A stretch of DNA of 64,000 bases from Planococcus donghaensis (GTDB lineage: Bacteria; Bacillota; Bacilli; Bacillales_A; Planococcaceae): NCBI RefSeq assembly GCF_001687665.2, contig NZ_CP016543.2:1-64000 (forward strand), given 5' to 3'. The notes beneath the pieces are model-generated. The model searched no databases, had not been told where the DNA came from, and was given only the letters and a program-made list of their open reading frames with translations. The translations under genes and the position numbers were made by a program. Shown in pieces: positions 26,972 to 43,887 of this stretch (the first letter of the stretch is position 1; each line of letters begins with the position of its first letter).

Positions 26972-27082
26972 TTTCTGAGTTGCAGAATCGTCACGTGAAT
27001 CGTAGGGAATCGTTCAGAAAAACCTGTCTTTTATGGTATAATGACAGGACGAAAAACAGATTCTTCAAAAGGAGAGAACAAG

Positions 27083-28812
27083 TTGGCGTATCAAGCTTTT
27101 TACCGTGTTTACAGACTCAGTCCTTTTCTGAAATGACAGGTCAAACGCATGTCAAACAAACCCTTCAAAATGCTCTCCTTTACAATAAGACAACACATGC
27201 TTATTTGTTCTCGGGACCAAGAGGGACAGGGAAAACCAGTGCCGCTAAAATATTCGCAAAAGCGTTAAACTGCGAACAAGCTCCAACGGCGGAACCTTGT
27301 AATGAATGTACTTCTTGCAGAAGCATTAATGAAGGATCTAATACCGACGTGATTGAATTCGATGCGGCTTCCAATTCTCGAGTAGAAGAGATGCGGGAAA
27401 TCATTGAAAAAGTTCGGTTTTCACCGGCCAACTCACGTTTTAAAATTTATATTATCGATGAAGTGCACATGTTATCAAATAGCGCCTTTAACGCGTTGTT
27501 GAAAACATTAGAAGAACCACCAGAACATGTGGTCTTCATCTTAGCGACAACAGAACCTCACAAACTGCCATTGACGATTATTTCTCGCTGTCAGCGCTTT
27601 GATTTTAAATCCCATACGCAAGTGGACATTGTTTCCCGTATGGTAGAAGTGTTAATAGATGCAGATATTCCTTATAACGAACAAGTGCTTAAAATTATTG
27701 CACAAGCTGCAGCAGGTGGAATGCGTGATGCCCTGAGTTTACTAGACCAAGTTGTCTCGTTTAGTGGAGATGAAATGACGGTTGAAGACGCATTACTCGT
27801 AACAGGTTCTGTGAGTCAAGATGTCTTTTACGGCATCGCAGAAGCGTTACTCGCCAAAGACATCGGTCAAGCTTTAACGTTATTGGAACAATTGGTGCGA
27901 GACGGCAAAGATCCTGTGCGATTAGTTGAAGATTTCATTACTTTCTTCCGTGATTTGCTATTGATTCAAACAGCACCTGATCTCCATGACATGTTAGAGT
28001 TGGCAGCGCACGAACCACGTTTTGAAGAGTTGGCTAATCGATTCGAGCCGTCAACGCTTTATAACTGGATTGAAATTTTATCGAAAACGCAGCAAGAAAT
28101 GCGCTTTTCAAACCATACCAAAATTTACATGGAAACAGCTTTGCTGAAAATGGCACAAGCAGACGTTCCGGCACAAAGCGCGGCTTCAGCTGCATCACCT
28201 GAACTAGAAGCAAAAGTGATCCAGTTGGAAAATTTGGTGCGTGAATTGCAGCAGCAAGTGAAAAATGGAGCAGGAGGCGGCGCACAAGCAGCGCCGACTG
28301 AGCAGAAAAAACGTCAACGCGTACAAAGTAGCTTTAAAATACCAACTGGACGCATTCAAGATGTTTTAAGAAATGCGACAAAAGCAGATATTCAAGCAAT
28401 TAAACCAATTGGGCAACTGTCATGAATCAATTGCAGCGGTCACATTCGGCTTTATTGAATGATGCGGAGCCAGTAGCGGCATCGGCGGATGCATTTGTGT
28501 TAAAATTCAAGTATGATATTCATTGCCAGATGGCTTCTGAAAACCAAACCTTTGCTGCGACATTCAGCCAGTTGCTGGAGCAGTATGCGGGCAAAGCATA
28601 TACACCGTTTTCGTACCAGATGCCAGTTGGCTGAAAATCCGTGAAGAATTTATTAAAAGAGCGGGTTAAAGTCAGGCACTGAAGAAAAGCAGTCAGAGTC
28701 TGAAGAAGAAAATCCGTTTTCGGGTGATGGGGCAGTAGCGGAAGAAGATCCGTTTATCTCAGAAGCCGAGCGTCTTTTCGGAAAAGACTTTGTCGAAGTT
28801 CATGATGATTAA
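27083..28812 (+). pseudogene. dnaX: DNA polymerase III gamma/tau subunit, frameshifted (unit 1 copy)
   Basis: Corresponds to the intact dnaX at 47689-49422. Compared with it this copy lacks a C at about 27115 (after residue 10), one A at 28402, one G at about 28606 and one C at about 28656. The first lesion wrecks the product from its TTG start. A long open frame (26980-28425) still covers the AAA+ core but lacks a normal start. dnaX is essential in bacteria, so the intact copy would have to carry the function. The deletions show no relation to slippery sites used for programmed frameshifting. Confidence 0.87.
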
Positions 28813-28839
28813 AATGAAAATTCTAAGGAGGAACTAATT

Positions 28840-29166
28840 ATGCGCGGTGGAGGAAATATGCAAGGCATGATGAAACAAATGCAAAAAATGCAAAAAGAAA
28901 TGGCAGTGGCTCAAGAAGAGCTTGGAACATTAAAGTTTGAAGGATCAGCAGGAGGCGGTATGGTCAAAGTTACTGTATCCGGTCATAAAGAAGTATTGGA
29001 TATCGTTCTTGATCCAACAGTAGTGGACCCAGAAGATGTTGAAATGTTACAAGATCTTTTAGTTGTTGCGACAAACGAAGCGTTTAAAAAAGCGGATGAA
29101 CATGCGAATTCCACAATGGGGAAATTCACGAAGGGCTTAAATCTCCCGGCATGTTCTAGGAGGTAA
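28840..29166 (+). CDS. ebfC: Nucleoid-associated protein EbfC/YbaB, altered C-terminus (unit 1 copy)
   Basis: EbfC (YaaK) is a small dimeric DNA-binding protein always found between dnaX and recR. This copy has lost one G in a CCCGG run at 29147, so the last residues change (LPACSRR in place of LPGMF) and the frame is two residues longer (108 against 106). The body, including the Met/Gln-rich N-terminal helix, is unchanged, so function would probably survive. AAGGAGG precedes the ATG. Confidence 0.88.
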   Translation: MRGGGNMQGMMKQMQKMQKEMAVAQEELGTLKFEGSAGGGMVKVTVSGHKEVLDIVLDPTVVDPEDVEMLQDLLVVATNEAFKKADEHANSTMGKFTKGLNLPACSRR

Positions 29167-29171
29167 ACTAG

Positions 29172-29789
29172 ATGCATTATCCAGAACCCATTTCGAAATT
29201 AATGGAGAGTTTTATGAAATTGCCAGGAATCGGGCCAAAAACAGCGGCCCGTCTGGCGTTTTTTGTTCTTGGCATGAAAGAGGATACAGTGCTTGATTTT
29301 GCAAAGGCATTAGTCGATGCAAAGCGAAACTTAAGCTTTTGTTCGGTTTGCGGCCATATTACCGATGTGGATCCTTGTCATATTTGTCAAGACCAACAAC
29401 GGGACCGTACGACAATTTGTGTAGTGCAAGATCCGAAAGATGTTATTGCGATGGAAAAGATGCGTGATTACAAAGGCTTGTATCATGTTTTGCAAGGAGC
29501 GATTTCTCCAATGGATGGAGTTGGCCCTGAAGACATCAATGTGCCATCTTTACTGAAACGCCTTCAAGATGAAGAGGTAGAAGAGTTGATCTTAGCTACC
29601 AACCCGACAATTGAAGGAGAAGCAACAGCCATGTACATTTCTCGTCTCGTAAGACCGTCTGGAATTAGAACAACTCGAATTGCCCACGGACTTCCAGTAG
29701 GTGGAGATTTAGAGTATGCCGATGAAGTGACGTTGTCGAAAGCGTTTAGAAGGTCGAAGAGAGCTTTAATAGTAAAGTACCTATTTTAA
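29172..29789 (+). CDS. recR: Recombination protein RecR, altered C-terminus (unit 1 copy)
   Basis: RecR works with RecF and RecO in loading RecA at gaps. The protein has the helix-hairpin-helix ([11 protein letters not shown], 17-27), the zinc finger (Cys57, 60, 69, 72) and the TOPRIM domain (about 80-175), all intact. One extra T at 29745-29747 replaces the last eight or so residues ([14 protein letters not shown] in place of LEGRREL) and moves the stop from 29769 to 29789. The intact copy is 49783-50379. Confidence 0.88.
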   Translation: MHYPEPISKLMESFMKLPGIGPKTAARLAFFVLGMKEDTVLDFAKALVDAKRNLSFCSVCGHITDVDPCHICQDQQRDRTTICVVQDPKDVIAMEKMRDYKGLYHVLQGAISPMDGVGPEDINVPSLLKRLQDEEVEELILATNPTIEGEATAMYISRLVRPSGIRTTRIAHGLPVGGDLEYADEVTLSKAFRRSKRALIVKYLF

Positions 29790-30227
29790 ACTTCCGTGAA
29801 ATTGGAAAATATTCTGACATATTATGTTTTGGCTATAATTGTTAGAGAAGTAGTTTATCTAGTATATATAGAGAGAAAAAGAAGTTGGGTTAAAACGGCT
29901 TTTTAAGTGATTAAAACAACTTCTTTTTTTAGCTCTTATATAGAAGGAAACCGCAGTCTATTGATTAATGTTTTATAAATATAATTTTATTTACCAAAAG
30001 TGTTGACAGTCTGAAGTATATGCTTTAGTATCATAGGAGTCGTCAAGAACGACACAAAACTTGAAACAAACTGAACCTTGAAAACTGAACAGCAAAACGT
30101 CAACAAACAGCAACGGCCGCGCAAAACGGCCCGCGCAAAACTTACTGATCAGCGTTATGCAGATCAAAGCGAATCGTGCGTCTTCGGACGGCGATACGCC
30201 AGCAGTATTGAGCAATCAACACTACTC
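29790..30227. other. recR to rRNA operon 2 intergenic region
   Basis: No gene. It holds a possible TATAAT box at about 29834, an inverted repeat (AGAAGTTG near 29880 and CAACTTCT near 29917) followed by Ts that may end recR transcription, the rRNA promoter, and the processing leader. In Bacillus subtilis yaaL and bofA lie here; neither is present. It is three bases shorter than the matching region before operon 3. Confidence 0.65.
30003..30031 (+). promoter_or_regulatory. rRNA operon 2 promoter
   Basis: TTGACA (30003-30008), 17-base spacer, TAGTAT (30026-30031). Identical to the promoter of operon 3 and unlike that of operon 1. Confidence 0.8.
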
Positions 30228-31780
<1,553 letters not shown>

Positions 31781-31979
31781 ATAAATTCGGAACCGGGCGC
31801 CTAGCGCTCCGGGGTTGACGTTTTTGCGTTCAGTTTTGAAGGTTCACCTTCAGGCGGCAACGCCTTTTTTTGTGACTTTCAACAACTTGTTCTTTGAAAA
31901 CTGGATAAAACGACATTGAAACAAATGCAAGAAATTCAAGTACGCGTGACATTTTGTCACAACTTTTTAATTAACCATT

Positions 31980-34906
<2,927 letters not shown>

Positions 34907-34982
34907 AAAACCATGTACACGAAGACTTGCCCGTTCCAATGTCGTTTATCCAGTTTTGAGTGAACAAGCACTCAACCAAATA

Positions 34983-35099
<117 letters not shown>

Positions 35100-35112
35100 C
35101 ATGAAAGAAAGT

Positions 35113-35142
35113 CGTTACCGATTCCGGTAACGGCTTTTTTTG
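35113..35142 (+). terminator. Terminator of rRNA operon 2
   Basis: CGTTACCG / CGGTAACG stem followed by seven Ts, identical to operon 1. Confidence 0.9.
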
Positions 35143-35339
35143 TGTTAAAAAACAGTAAACCTAACCTAAAGTATGCAAAGCGACCACTATTCAGCCAATG
35201 AATTTTTCTGGTAGAACTTTTAATAATAGAAGAAATACGAATATCCACATACTTATGATTAATTATTCTAAATTTTTTTTCTTTTAGTAGTTTCTTGACA
35301 CACCATATGGACGCTGATAACCTTAACAATAATATTTAA

Positions 35340-36827
<1,488 letters not shown>

Positions 36828-36833
36828 CAAACT

Positions 36834-36881
36834 AAAAGCACTTGATTCATCATCTTTATTGGTGAATCGAGTGCTTTTTTG
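36834..36881 (+). terminator. Terminator after guaB (unit 2)
   Basis: Same hairpin and T run as after the unit 1 copy. Confidence 0.88.
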
Positions 36882-36955
36882 ATGTTTTTGTATTTGAGTC
36901 TAATGAATATGCTAAAATAGCATGTGGAAACTTATAGATGGAGGTATTTAAACAA

Positions 36956-38296
36956 GTGAGAAATTTGGTAAATAAAGGACTATTGATAGCGTTACTAGCT
37001 GTATTTATGATAACTGGAATTACTCCGCAACAAGTAAATGCTGAGGAGTCGTTAACGATAATGGCAGAAGCTGCAATTTTAGTAGACGCTGAAAGTGGTA
37101 AAATTTTATATGAAAAAAATGCTGAAAAACCTTTAGGGGTTGCCAGTATGACAAAAATGATGACCGAGTATTTATTGTTTGAAGCGATTGAAGAAGGCAA
37201 GGTTGCATGGGATCAGGAGTATCAAGTAACGGATTATACTTATCAAATTTCTCAAGACATGCGCTTGAGCAATGTACCGTTCCGCGAAGACGGATCTTAT
37301 ACGATTAAAGAAATGTATGAAGCAATGGCCATATTCTCTGCCAATGCTGCAACAATTGGCATTGCTGAAACCATTGCCGGCACAGAAAGTGAATTTGTTG
37401 AGCTAATGAATGAAAAAGCCAAAGAAATGGGCTTAGAAAAAACAACTTTCGTCAATTCAACGGGTCTTAGTAATTCAAGTTTGATGGGGATGCATCCAGA
37501 AGGTACGAAAGAAACAGATGAAAACATTATGCCAGCACGTGCAGTTGCTAAATTGACGAAAATTTTATTGGATGATTATCCAGAAGTATTAGAAACGACG
37601 AAAATTCCATTAAAAATGTTTCGTGAAGGCACGTCTGACGAAACTCGTATGGAAAACTGGAATTCAATGCTCCCAGGGTTGATTTATGAATACGAAGGTG
37701 TCGACGGATTAAAAACCGGCAGCACTGATTTTGCGGGGTATTCGTTTGCAGGAACAGCCAAACGTGACGATACACGGTTTATCGCAGTAGTAATGGGAGC
37801 CTTAGATAGCGAAGGAGCTGGGTCTTATAAAGCACGGTTTGATGCAACTCGTGTGTTATTCGACTACGGTTTTGATGAATTTACGAAAGAAGAGCTTATT
37901 CCTGCAGGCTATCAGTTTAAAGAACAAGGCACGTTAGAAGTTGAAAAAGGTGTAGAAGAAAAGGTTGCGATCGCAGTAAAAGAGCCTGTAACAATGATGA
38001 TTCGGACAGCCGAAAAAGAATTGTACCAACCGGAACTAGTATTAGATGATGCGGTTGTTGAAAATGGCAAGTTAGAAGCTGAAGTAGAAAAAGATTTAGT
38101 CGTAGGAGCTATTCAGTTTACCAAAACCGAAGGAACGGAATATGGTTATTTAAGTGGTAATGAAACCAACATCGAAGTTGCCACAACTGAATCTGTAAAA
38201 CGTGCAAACTGGGTATCTTTATCGTTCCGTAGTGCAGGAGAATTTTTGTCTTCTTTATGGGATGATGCGGGCACTTTTGTAAAAGAGTTATTTTAA
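36956..38296 (+). CDS. dacA: D-alanyl-D-alanine carboxypeptidase DacA (unit 2 copy)
   Basis: Identical protein to the unit 1 copy, with signal peptide, SMTK (64-67), SAN (128-130) and KTG (253-255). The start is again GTG, eleven bases after GGAGG; the in-frame ATG at 36938 is the alternative. The beta-lactam-binding catalytic set is complete. Confidence 0.95.
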   Translation: MRNLVNKGLLIALLAVFMITGITPQQVNAEESLTIMAEAAILVDAESGKILYEKNAEKPLGVASMTKMMTEYLLFEAIEEGKVAWDQEYQVTDYTYQISQDMRLSNVPFREDGSYTIKEMYEAMAIFSANAATIGIAETIAGTESEFVELMNEKAKEMGLEKTTFVNSTGLSNSSLMGMHPEGTKETDENIMPARAVAKLTKILLDDYPEVLETTKIPLKMFREGTSDETRMENWNSMLPGLIYEYEGVDGLKTGSTDFAGYSFAGTAKRDDTRFIAVVMGALDSEGAGSYKARFDATRVLFDYGFDEFTKEELIPAGYQFKEQGTLEVEKGVEEKVAIAVKEPVTMMIRTAEKELYQPELVLDDAVVENGKLEAEVEKDLVVGAIQFTKTEGTEYGYLSGNETNIEVATTESVKRANWVSLSFRSAGEFLSSLWDDAGTFVKELF

Positions 38297-38300
38297 TAGG

Positions 38301-38337
38301 AAAGCCGTTCATCTTTTAAGATGAACGGCTTTTTTTA
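38301..38337. terminator. Bidirectional terminator between dacA and pdxR (unit 2)
   Basis: Same palindrome as at 17703-17739, with A and T flanks. Confidence 0.88.
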
Positions 38338-39729
38338 CTGAATTTCCCAACAAGACATCAATTCAGTAATTCCCGTATGAATTTCCTCTTCTGCCAAACC
38401 ACCAAATCCAAGGACAATTTTTGGGAAGTCACTGTCTTTTTTGTGAACATCATAGGATTGTAAGCCAGTGACGCGAATCCCAACTTGTTTTGCGCGTTGT
38501 ACCAATTCGCTTTCGCTCAATGGGGTTTGGATAGTCAAAACAATATGCATCCCTGCTTGTTCACCAGAAACTGTTACTGCTGGAGCAAATGGAGTGAGAG
38601 ATAAACTAAGGCGTTTTATTTTCTTTTGGTATAACTTACGCATGCGATTCAAATGACGTGCGAAATGACCATCTTTCATAAATTTGGCGACCATGTGTTG
38701 ATCGTGTCTCGGTACGGACGAAGAGTAATGTCGAAATGTCTGCTGATACGCAGGCAACAATCGTTTAGGCAATACCATATAAGCAAGGCGCAAAGAAGGC
38801 ATAAGCGATTTAGAAAAAGTACTAATGTAAATGACGCGGTCACTCAAATCCATACTTTGAAGAGCAGGGATAGGCTGACTAGTATAACGGAACTCACTGT
38901 CATAATCGTCTTCAATAATATACCGTTCGGATTTCGCTGCTGCCCAGTTCAGTAGCTGTGCCCGTTTTGTAGCACTTAATACGGAGCCGGATGGAAATTG
39001 GTGTGAAGGAGTTACATAAGCCACATCCACGACAGATGCTTCTAGTTGGCTAATATTCAATCCGTCCTGTTCTAAGTCAATGGGAATTGCTTGACGATCG
39101 TGATGATTGAAAATGCTATGTGTTAGAGCGTAACCAGGGTTTTCGTAGCCATAAACCAATTTTTTATCGAGTAGTCGAATCAATAAAGGCAATAATTGTT
39201 CTGTTCCTGAACCAATGACGATTTGATCTGGCTGACAAACCACACCACGCGATTGATACAAATAGCGAGTGATTTCTTGACGTAAGACGTCATCTCCTTG
39301 AGGATGCCCAGATAATAATAATTCATGATTGGAATCATCTAAAATATCACGTGTTAATTTCCGCCAAGTTAAAAAAGGAAAAGACTGCGTATCAATACTG
39401 CCAGAGTTGAAATCTATTTTATACGAAACAGGTTCTTCTACAACCGGTTCATCATGCGGCATATCCAAATAGGCGAGTTCTTCAACCGGCTGGGCATAAA
39501 ATCCTTTGCGTGGTCGTGATTCTATAAATCCTTCAGCTACTAGTTGAGCGTAAGCGAGTTCTACAGTTGTTTGACTAATTTGTAGGTAGTCGGCTAATTT
39601 TCGCTTACTTGGTAATTTAGTGTCGACAAGTATTTTACCTTCGATAATGGCTTTTTTTATTTCACGATAAAGCTGCTTATATAAAGGGGTTTGTGATTGT
39701 TTTTGAAGCTGAAACATCAGCATATCCAT
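38335..39729 (-). CDS. pdxR: MocR-family regulator PdxR (unit 2 copy)
   Basis: Identical to the unit 1 copy: winged helix at about 10-78, aminotransferase-like domain with the PLP lysine near 307. Divergent from pdxST at 39835. With two identical regulators and two identical targets, the stoichiometry of regulator to site would be unchanged if the duplication is real. Confidence 0.9.
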   Translation of the reverse strand: MDMLMFQLQKQSQTPLYKQLYREIKKAIIEGKILVDTKLPSKRKLADYLQISQTTVELAYAQLVAEGFIESRPRKGFYAQPVEELAYLDMPHDEPVVEEPVSYKIDFNSGSIDTQSFPFLTWRKLTRDILDDSNHELLLSGHPQGDDVLRQEITRYLYQSRGVVCQPDQIVIGSGTEQLLPLLIRLLDKKLVYGYENPGYALTHSIFNHHDRQAIPIDLEQDGLNISQLEASVVDVAYVTPSHQFPSGSVLSATKRAQLLNWAAAKSERYIIEDDYDSEFRYTSQPIPALQSMDLSDRVIYISTFSKSLMPSLRLAYMVLPKRLLPAYQQTFRHYSSSVPRHDQHMVAKFMKDGHFARHLNRMRKLYQKKIKRLSLSLTPFAPAVTVSGEQAGMHIVLTIQTPLSESELVQRAKQVGIRVTGLQSYDVHKKDSDFPKIVLGFGGLAEEEIHTGITELMSCWEIQ

Positions 39730-39834
39730 GTGAACTCCTCCAACTGACCTTATTGAAATGATTATAACTGAGTCTTTTTATATGGTCAATCTCTATTATA
39801 CTGAATTTATCAACAAATTAGGAGGAATTCACAA
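39730..39834. promoter_or_regulatory. Divergent pdxR-pdxST control region (unit 2)
   Basis: Same sequence as 19132-19236: TATACT -10 for pdxS at 39797-39802 with a poor -35. Confidence 0.6.
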
Positions 39835-40719
39835 ATGACTGAGCAAGGAACAGATCGTGTAAAAAGAGGAATGGCTGAAATGCAAAAAGGTGGCGTGATC
39901 ATGGATGTGGTCAACGCAGAACAAGCACGTATTGCAGAAGCTGCAGGAGCTACTGCTGTTATGGCACTTGAACGAGTGCCTTCTGATATTCGTAGAGATG
40001 GCGGAGTCGCACGTATGGCAGATCCACGCATCACAGAAGAAGTAATGAAAGCAGTATCGATTCCAGTGATGGCAAAAGCACGTATTGGTCATATTGTAGA
40101 AGCTCGTATTTTAGAAGCGATGGGTGTCGATTATATTGATGAAAGCGAAGTGTTGACACCGGCCGATGAAGAGTTTCATTTATTGAAAAACCAATACACC
40201 GTTCCTTTTGTTTGTGGGTGTCGGAACTTAGGGGAAGCGGCTCGTCGAATTGGTGAAGGTGCTTCAATGCTACGGACAAAAGGCGAACCGGGCACAGGAA
40301 ATATTGTTGAAGCCGTCCGTCATTTACGACAAGTAAATGCAGAAATCCGCAAAGTGGTCGCAATGAGCGAAGATGAATTAATGACAGAAGCACGTAACTT
40401 AGGAGCTTCTTATGAATTTTTAAAAGAAGTTAAAAGTTTAGGGCGTTTGCCAGTAGTTAATTTTGCAGCTGGCGGGATTGCTACACCTGCAGACGCAGCA
40501 TTAATGATGGAATTAGGAGCAGATGGTGTGTTTGTTGGGTCTGGTATTTTCAAATCAGACAACCCAGAGCGATTTGCACGGGCGATTGTTGAAGCGACGA
40601 CGCATTACCAAGATTACAAATTGATCGCTGAGTTATCAAAAGACCTTGGCATTGCGATGAAGGGCATTGAAATTTCAACCATTGCTGCAGGCGAACGTAT
40701 GCAAGAGCGAGGCTGGTAA
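39835..40719 (+). CDS. pdxS: Pyridoxal 5'-phosphate synthase subunit PdxS (unit 2 copy)
   Basis: Identical to the unit 1 copy, with Lys81 and Lys149 present. Strong AGGAGG upstream; pdxT starts one base after the stop codon. Confidence 0.98.
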   Translation: MTEQGTDRVKRGMAEMQKGGVIMDVVNAEQARIAEAAGATAVMALERVPSDIRRDGGVARMADPRITEEVMKAVSIPVMAKARIGHIVEARILEAMGVDYIDESEVLTPADEEFHLLKNQYTVPFVCGCRNLGEAARRIGEGASMLRTKGEPGTGNIVEAVRHLRQVNAEIRKVVAMSEDELMTEARNLGASYEFLKEVKSLGRLPVVNFAAGGIATPADAALMMELGADGVFVGSGIFKSDNPERFARAIVEATTHYQDYKLIAELSKDLGIAMKGIEISTIAAGERMQERGW

Positions 40720-40720
40720 G

Positions 40721-41335
40721 ATGAAACGAGTGGGGGTTCTTGCGTTGCAAGGAGCTGTTCGTGAGCATATTAAGTCGGTTCAAGCGTGCGGAGCGGAAGC
40801 GATTGCTGTTAAGTGGCCGAAAGACCTTGAAAATTTAGATGGGTTAATCTTACCAGGTGGGGAAAGCACAACGATGCGCCGTTTAATTGATCGCTACGGC
40901 TTGATGGAACCACTTCGTGAGTTTGCCCAAACAGGAAAACCGATGTTTGGCACATGTGCGGGATTGATACTACTTGCTGAAACAGTCGTTGGTAACCAAG
41001 ATGCACATTTAGGTGTGATGGATGTTACCGTTGAACGAAATTCATTTGGTCGACAAGTGGATAGTTTTGAAGCACCGCTTGAGATTAGAGGTATTGATGG
41101 AGCTTTTGAAGCGGTCTTTATCCGAGCGCCGCATATTGTCAGTGTCGGAGCAGAAGCTGAGGTGTTGTGTGTGCATAATGACAAAATTGTGATGGCGAGA
41201 GATGGCCAATTTCTCGGCTGTTCCTTCCATCCCGAATTGACAGATGATCACCGCATCACCGATTATTTTTTAAGCATGATTCAAGACAAGTCAGACCTTC
41301 TCTTGCCAAACCCATCAACTTATAGTAAAGTATGA
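40721..41335 (+). CDS. pdxT: PLP synthase glutaminase subunit PdxT (unit 2 copy)
   Basis: Identical to the unit 1 copy: Cys79, His170, Glu172. Start chosen at the [11 protein letters not shown] methionine although the frame is open further upstream inside pdxS. Confidence 0.97.
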   Translation: MKRVGVLALQGAVREHIKSVQACGAEAIAVKWPKDLENLDGLILPGGESTTMRRLIDRYGLMEPLREFAQTGKPMFGTCAGLILLAETVVGNQDAHLGVMDVTVERNSFGRQVDSFEAPLEIRGIDGAFEAVFIRAPHIVSVGAEAEVLCVHNDKIVMARDGQFLGCSFHPELTDDHRITDYFLSMIQDKSDLLLPNPSTYSKV

Positions 41336-41354
41336 TTAATTTAAAAGACGAAAC

Positions 41355-41583
41355 GTTGATGGGAAATAGTAAAATGAATGTTTTTCCAAAGAGAGCCGGT
41401 GGTTGGTGCGAACCGGTGAAAAACACATTTGAATCCACCCCGGAGTTGCATGGCGAAAAAAGCCATTGCCGGTTTTAATGCCGTTATGTGATGAAGAGGA
41501 TTGGCTTTTGCCGATCAATCAGGGTGGCAACGCGGGTAGCTCTCGTCCCTTTACCAAGGGACGGGGGCTATTTTTGTTGTCTT
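41355..41583 (+). promoter_or_regulatory. T-box riboswitch controlling serS (unit 2 copy)
   Basis: Same leader as in unit 1: T-box core AGGGTGGCAACGCGGG at 41521-41536, candidate TCC specifier at 41434-41436, and terminator stem at 41544-41577. Here it controls the intact serS. Confidence 0.9.
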
Positions 41584-41615
41584 TTTTTGTTATTAAAACT
41601 TGAGGAGGAAACGGT

Positions 41616-42890
41616 ATGTTAGATATTCGTTTTGTACGTGCCAATTTTGAAGAAGTAAAAGCAAAACTTGCAAAGCGCGGAGAAGATATTTCTGTGCTTG
41701 ATGATTTTGAAGGATTAGATGTAAAACGTCGTGAACTAATTGCACAAACAGAAAAATTAAAGGCAGAGCGTAACGAGGCATCTCAAAATATTGCAGCGAT
41801 GAAACGTGCAAAAGAAAATGCGGACGAAGCCATTACAAAAATGCGTGAAGTCGGCGATCAAATTAAAGTGATTGATGAAGAGTTAAAAGCTGTAGAAGAA
41901 AGCTTAAACTATATTATGATGCGTGTTCCAAATATTCCGCATGATAGTGTTCCATTTGGCGATTCTGAAGATGATAATGAAGAAATTCGCACATGGGGCG
42001 ATAAGCCAGCGTTTGATTTTGAAGTTAAGCCACATTGGGATTTGGGAACGGATTTAAACATCATTGATTTTGAACGTGCAGCGAAAGTAACAGGCAGCCG
42101 TTTTGTCTTTTACCGCGGACTAGGCGCTCGCTTAGAACGCGCATTGATCAATTTTATGATGGACCTTCACCAAGAAGAGCATGGTTATGAAGAAATGTTG
42201 CCGCCTTATATGGTTAACCGTGAGAGCTTAACGGGTACTGGTCAATTGCCGAAGTTTGAAGAAGATGCATTCTTGATCGAAAAAGAAGATTATTTCCTTA
42301 TTCCAACTTCGGAAGTACCGGTAACCAACTTCTACCGTGATGAAATTTTAACGGCAGATATGTTGCCACAAGCCTTTGCTTCTTACAGCTCAAATTTCCG
42401 CTCTGAAGCGGGTTCTGCAGGCCGTGACACACGCGGGTTAATCAGACAACACCAATTCAATAAAGTCGAGCTAGTACGCTTTGTAAAGCCAGAGGATTCT
42501 TATGACGAACTTGAAAAATTGACTGGTCACGCGGAGAAAGTACTTCAGCTTTTAGGACTGCCATACCGCGTATTGAAGATGTGTACAGCTGATCTTGGAT
42601 TTACAGCTGCAAAAAAATACGACATCGAAGTATGGATCCCGAGCCAAGAAACATACCGTGAAATATCTTCTTGCAGTAATTTTGAAGATTTCCAAGCAAG
42701 ACGTGCCAATATTAAATTCCGTCGTGAAGCAACAGGTAAGCCAGAATTTGTCCATACATTAAACGGCAGTGGACTAGCCATTGGTCGTACTGTGGCAGCT
42801 TTGCTTGAAAACTGTCAGCAAAAAGACGGTTCAATCAACATTCCAGAAGTATTGCAGCCTTATATGGGTGGCAAAAAGACCATTGGATAA
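41616..42890 (+). CDS. serS: Seryl-tRNA synthetase (intact copy)
   Basis: Charges tRNA-Ser with serine (and tRNA-Sec where present). The 424-residue protein has the N-terminal antiparallel coiled-coil arm (about 1-110) that grips the long variable arm of tRNA-Ser, class II motif 2 ([14 protein letters not shown]) and motif 3 ([17 protein letters not shown]), and the normal C-terminus [21 protein letters not shown] precedes the ATG. Controlled by the T-box leader upstream and closed by a terminator. The five-A run at the site of the unit 1 lesion is intact here. Confidence 0.98.
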   Translation: MLDIRFVRANFEEVKAKLAKRGEDISVLDDFEGLDVKRRELIAQTEKLKAERNEASQNIAAMKRAKENADEAITKMREVGDQIKVIDEELKAVEESLNYIMMRVPNIPHDSVPFGDSEDDNEEIRTWGDKPAFDFEVKPHWDLGTDLNIIDFERAAKVTGSRFVFYRGLGARLERALINFMMDLHQEEHGYEEMLPPYMVNRESLTGTGQLPKFEEDAFLIEKEDYFLIPTSEVPVTNFYRDEILTADMLPQAFASYSSNFRSEAGSAGRDTRGLIRQHQFNKVELVRFVKPEDSYDELEKLTGHAEKVLQLLGLPYRVLKMCTADLGFTAAKKYDIEVWIPSQETYREISSCSNFEDFQARRANIKFRREATGKPEFVHTLNGSGLAIGRTVAALLENCQQKDGSINIPEVLQPYMGGKKTIG

Positions 42891-42896
42891 TATTTC

Positions 42897-42933
42897 AAAA
42901 AAAGCGCAAAAGCACTTGCTTTTGCGCTTTTTT
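42897..42933 (+). terminator. Terminator after serS (unit 2)
   Basis: GCGCAAAAGC / GCTTTTGCGC stem and T run, same as unit 1. Confidence 0.88.
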
Positions 42934-42989
42934 ATGTGGAAAAGAGGGTAGTGAAAAGGTAAAGAGTGAGGCAGAAAGGAGTAATTACG

Positions 42990-43850
42990 ATGGACAACCT
43001 AAACTTTCGCTATATCGAGACGAACGGCATCACACTACATACGGCCATAGCTGGTCCAGAAGACGGCCCTTTAGTTGTTTTGTTGCACGGCTTTCCAGAA
43101 TTTTGGTTTGGTTGGAAAAATCAAATTCAGCCCTTGGCGGAAAAAGGCTACCGAGTAGTGGCACCTGATCAACGTGGCTATAACTTGAGTGATAAGCCTG
43201 AAGGAATCAATCATTACACCATTGATTATTTACGAGATGATGTGATTGGGATTATTGAATTTTTTCATAAAAAGAAAGCGATTATTATTGGTCATGATTG
43301 GGGTGGTGCAGTGGCTTGGCATTTAGCAGCTACGCGTCCAGAATATGTCGAGAAATTGATCGTGTTGAACATTCCTCACCCACGGGCAATGCCACGGGTG
43401 TTAATGAAAAATCCATTGCAATGGATGAAAAGCTCTTATATTGCGTTTTTCCAATTGCCAAACTTGCCTGAGAAAGCTCTCGGAATGCGAGAGTTTAAAG
43501 TTATGCAGCGGGGCATTGAAAAATCTAGCAATCCAGCTGCTTTTTCAACATCCGAAATTGCCCAATATAAAACGGCGTGGTCGCAGTCAGATGCACTGAC
43601 GGCGATGCTTAACTGGTACCGAGCTATCCGAAAAGGCAGCTTTAAGCAACTGGCTGAATCAAAAATCAACGTACCGGTCCGAATTATTTGGGGAGTAGGC
43701 GATCAGTTTTTGTCACCCATGCTAGCAAAAGAGAGTATGTCTTTTTGTAAAGAAGTCAATTTGGCATTTGTCGGAGAAGCGACGCATTGGATTCAGCACG
43801 AACAACCAGAAATCGTCAATCACTTGATCGATCAGTTTATTAACGAATAA
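42990..43850 (+). CDS. Alpha/beta-hydrolase, epoxide hydrolase or dehalogenase-like (unit 2 copy)
   Basis: Identical protein to the unit 1 copy: HGFPE (33-37), nucleophile Asp103 in GHDWGG, His266. Start at the ATG after AAAGGAG. Substrate unknown. Confidence 0.88.
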   Translation: MDNLNFRYIETNGITLHTAIAGPEDGPLVVLLHGFPEFWFGWKNQIQPLAEKGYRVVAPDQRGYNLSDKPEGINHYTIDYLRDDVIGIIEFFHKKKAIIIGHDWGGAVAWHLAATRPEYVEKLIVLNIPHPRAMPRVLMKNPLQWMKSSYIAFFQLPNLPEKALGMREFKVMQRGIEKSSNPAAFSTSEIAQYKTAWSQSDALTAMLNWYRAIRKGSFKQLAESKINVPVRIIWGVGDQFLSPMLAKESMSFCKEVNLAFVGEATHWIQHEQPEIVNHLIDQFINE

Positions 43851-43887
43851 AAAACGGAAAACCCTTATAGTTGGGTTTTCCGTTTTT
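43849..43887. terminator. Bidirectional terminator shared with the end of tadA (unit 2)
   Basis: Same stem as at 23250-23288, again overlapping the last codons of tadA. Confidence 0.85.

Noticed and set aside
26543..26998. 151-codon frame on the plus strand and a 120-codon frame on the minus strand (also at 47149-47604)
   Set aside because: Both overlap the SRP RNA, its promoter and its terminator, and encode no recognisable domain.
27083..28812. Programmed frameshifting in dnaX
   Set aside because: The other copy is open throughout, the first lesion is at codon 11, and no slippery sequence with stimulatory structure is seen at the breaks.
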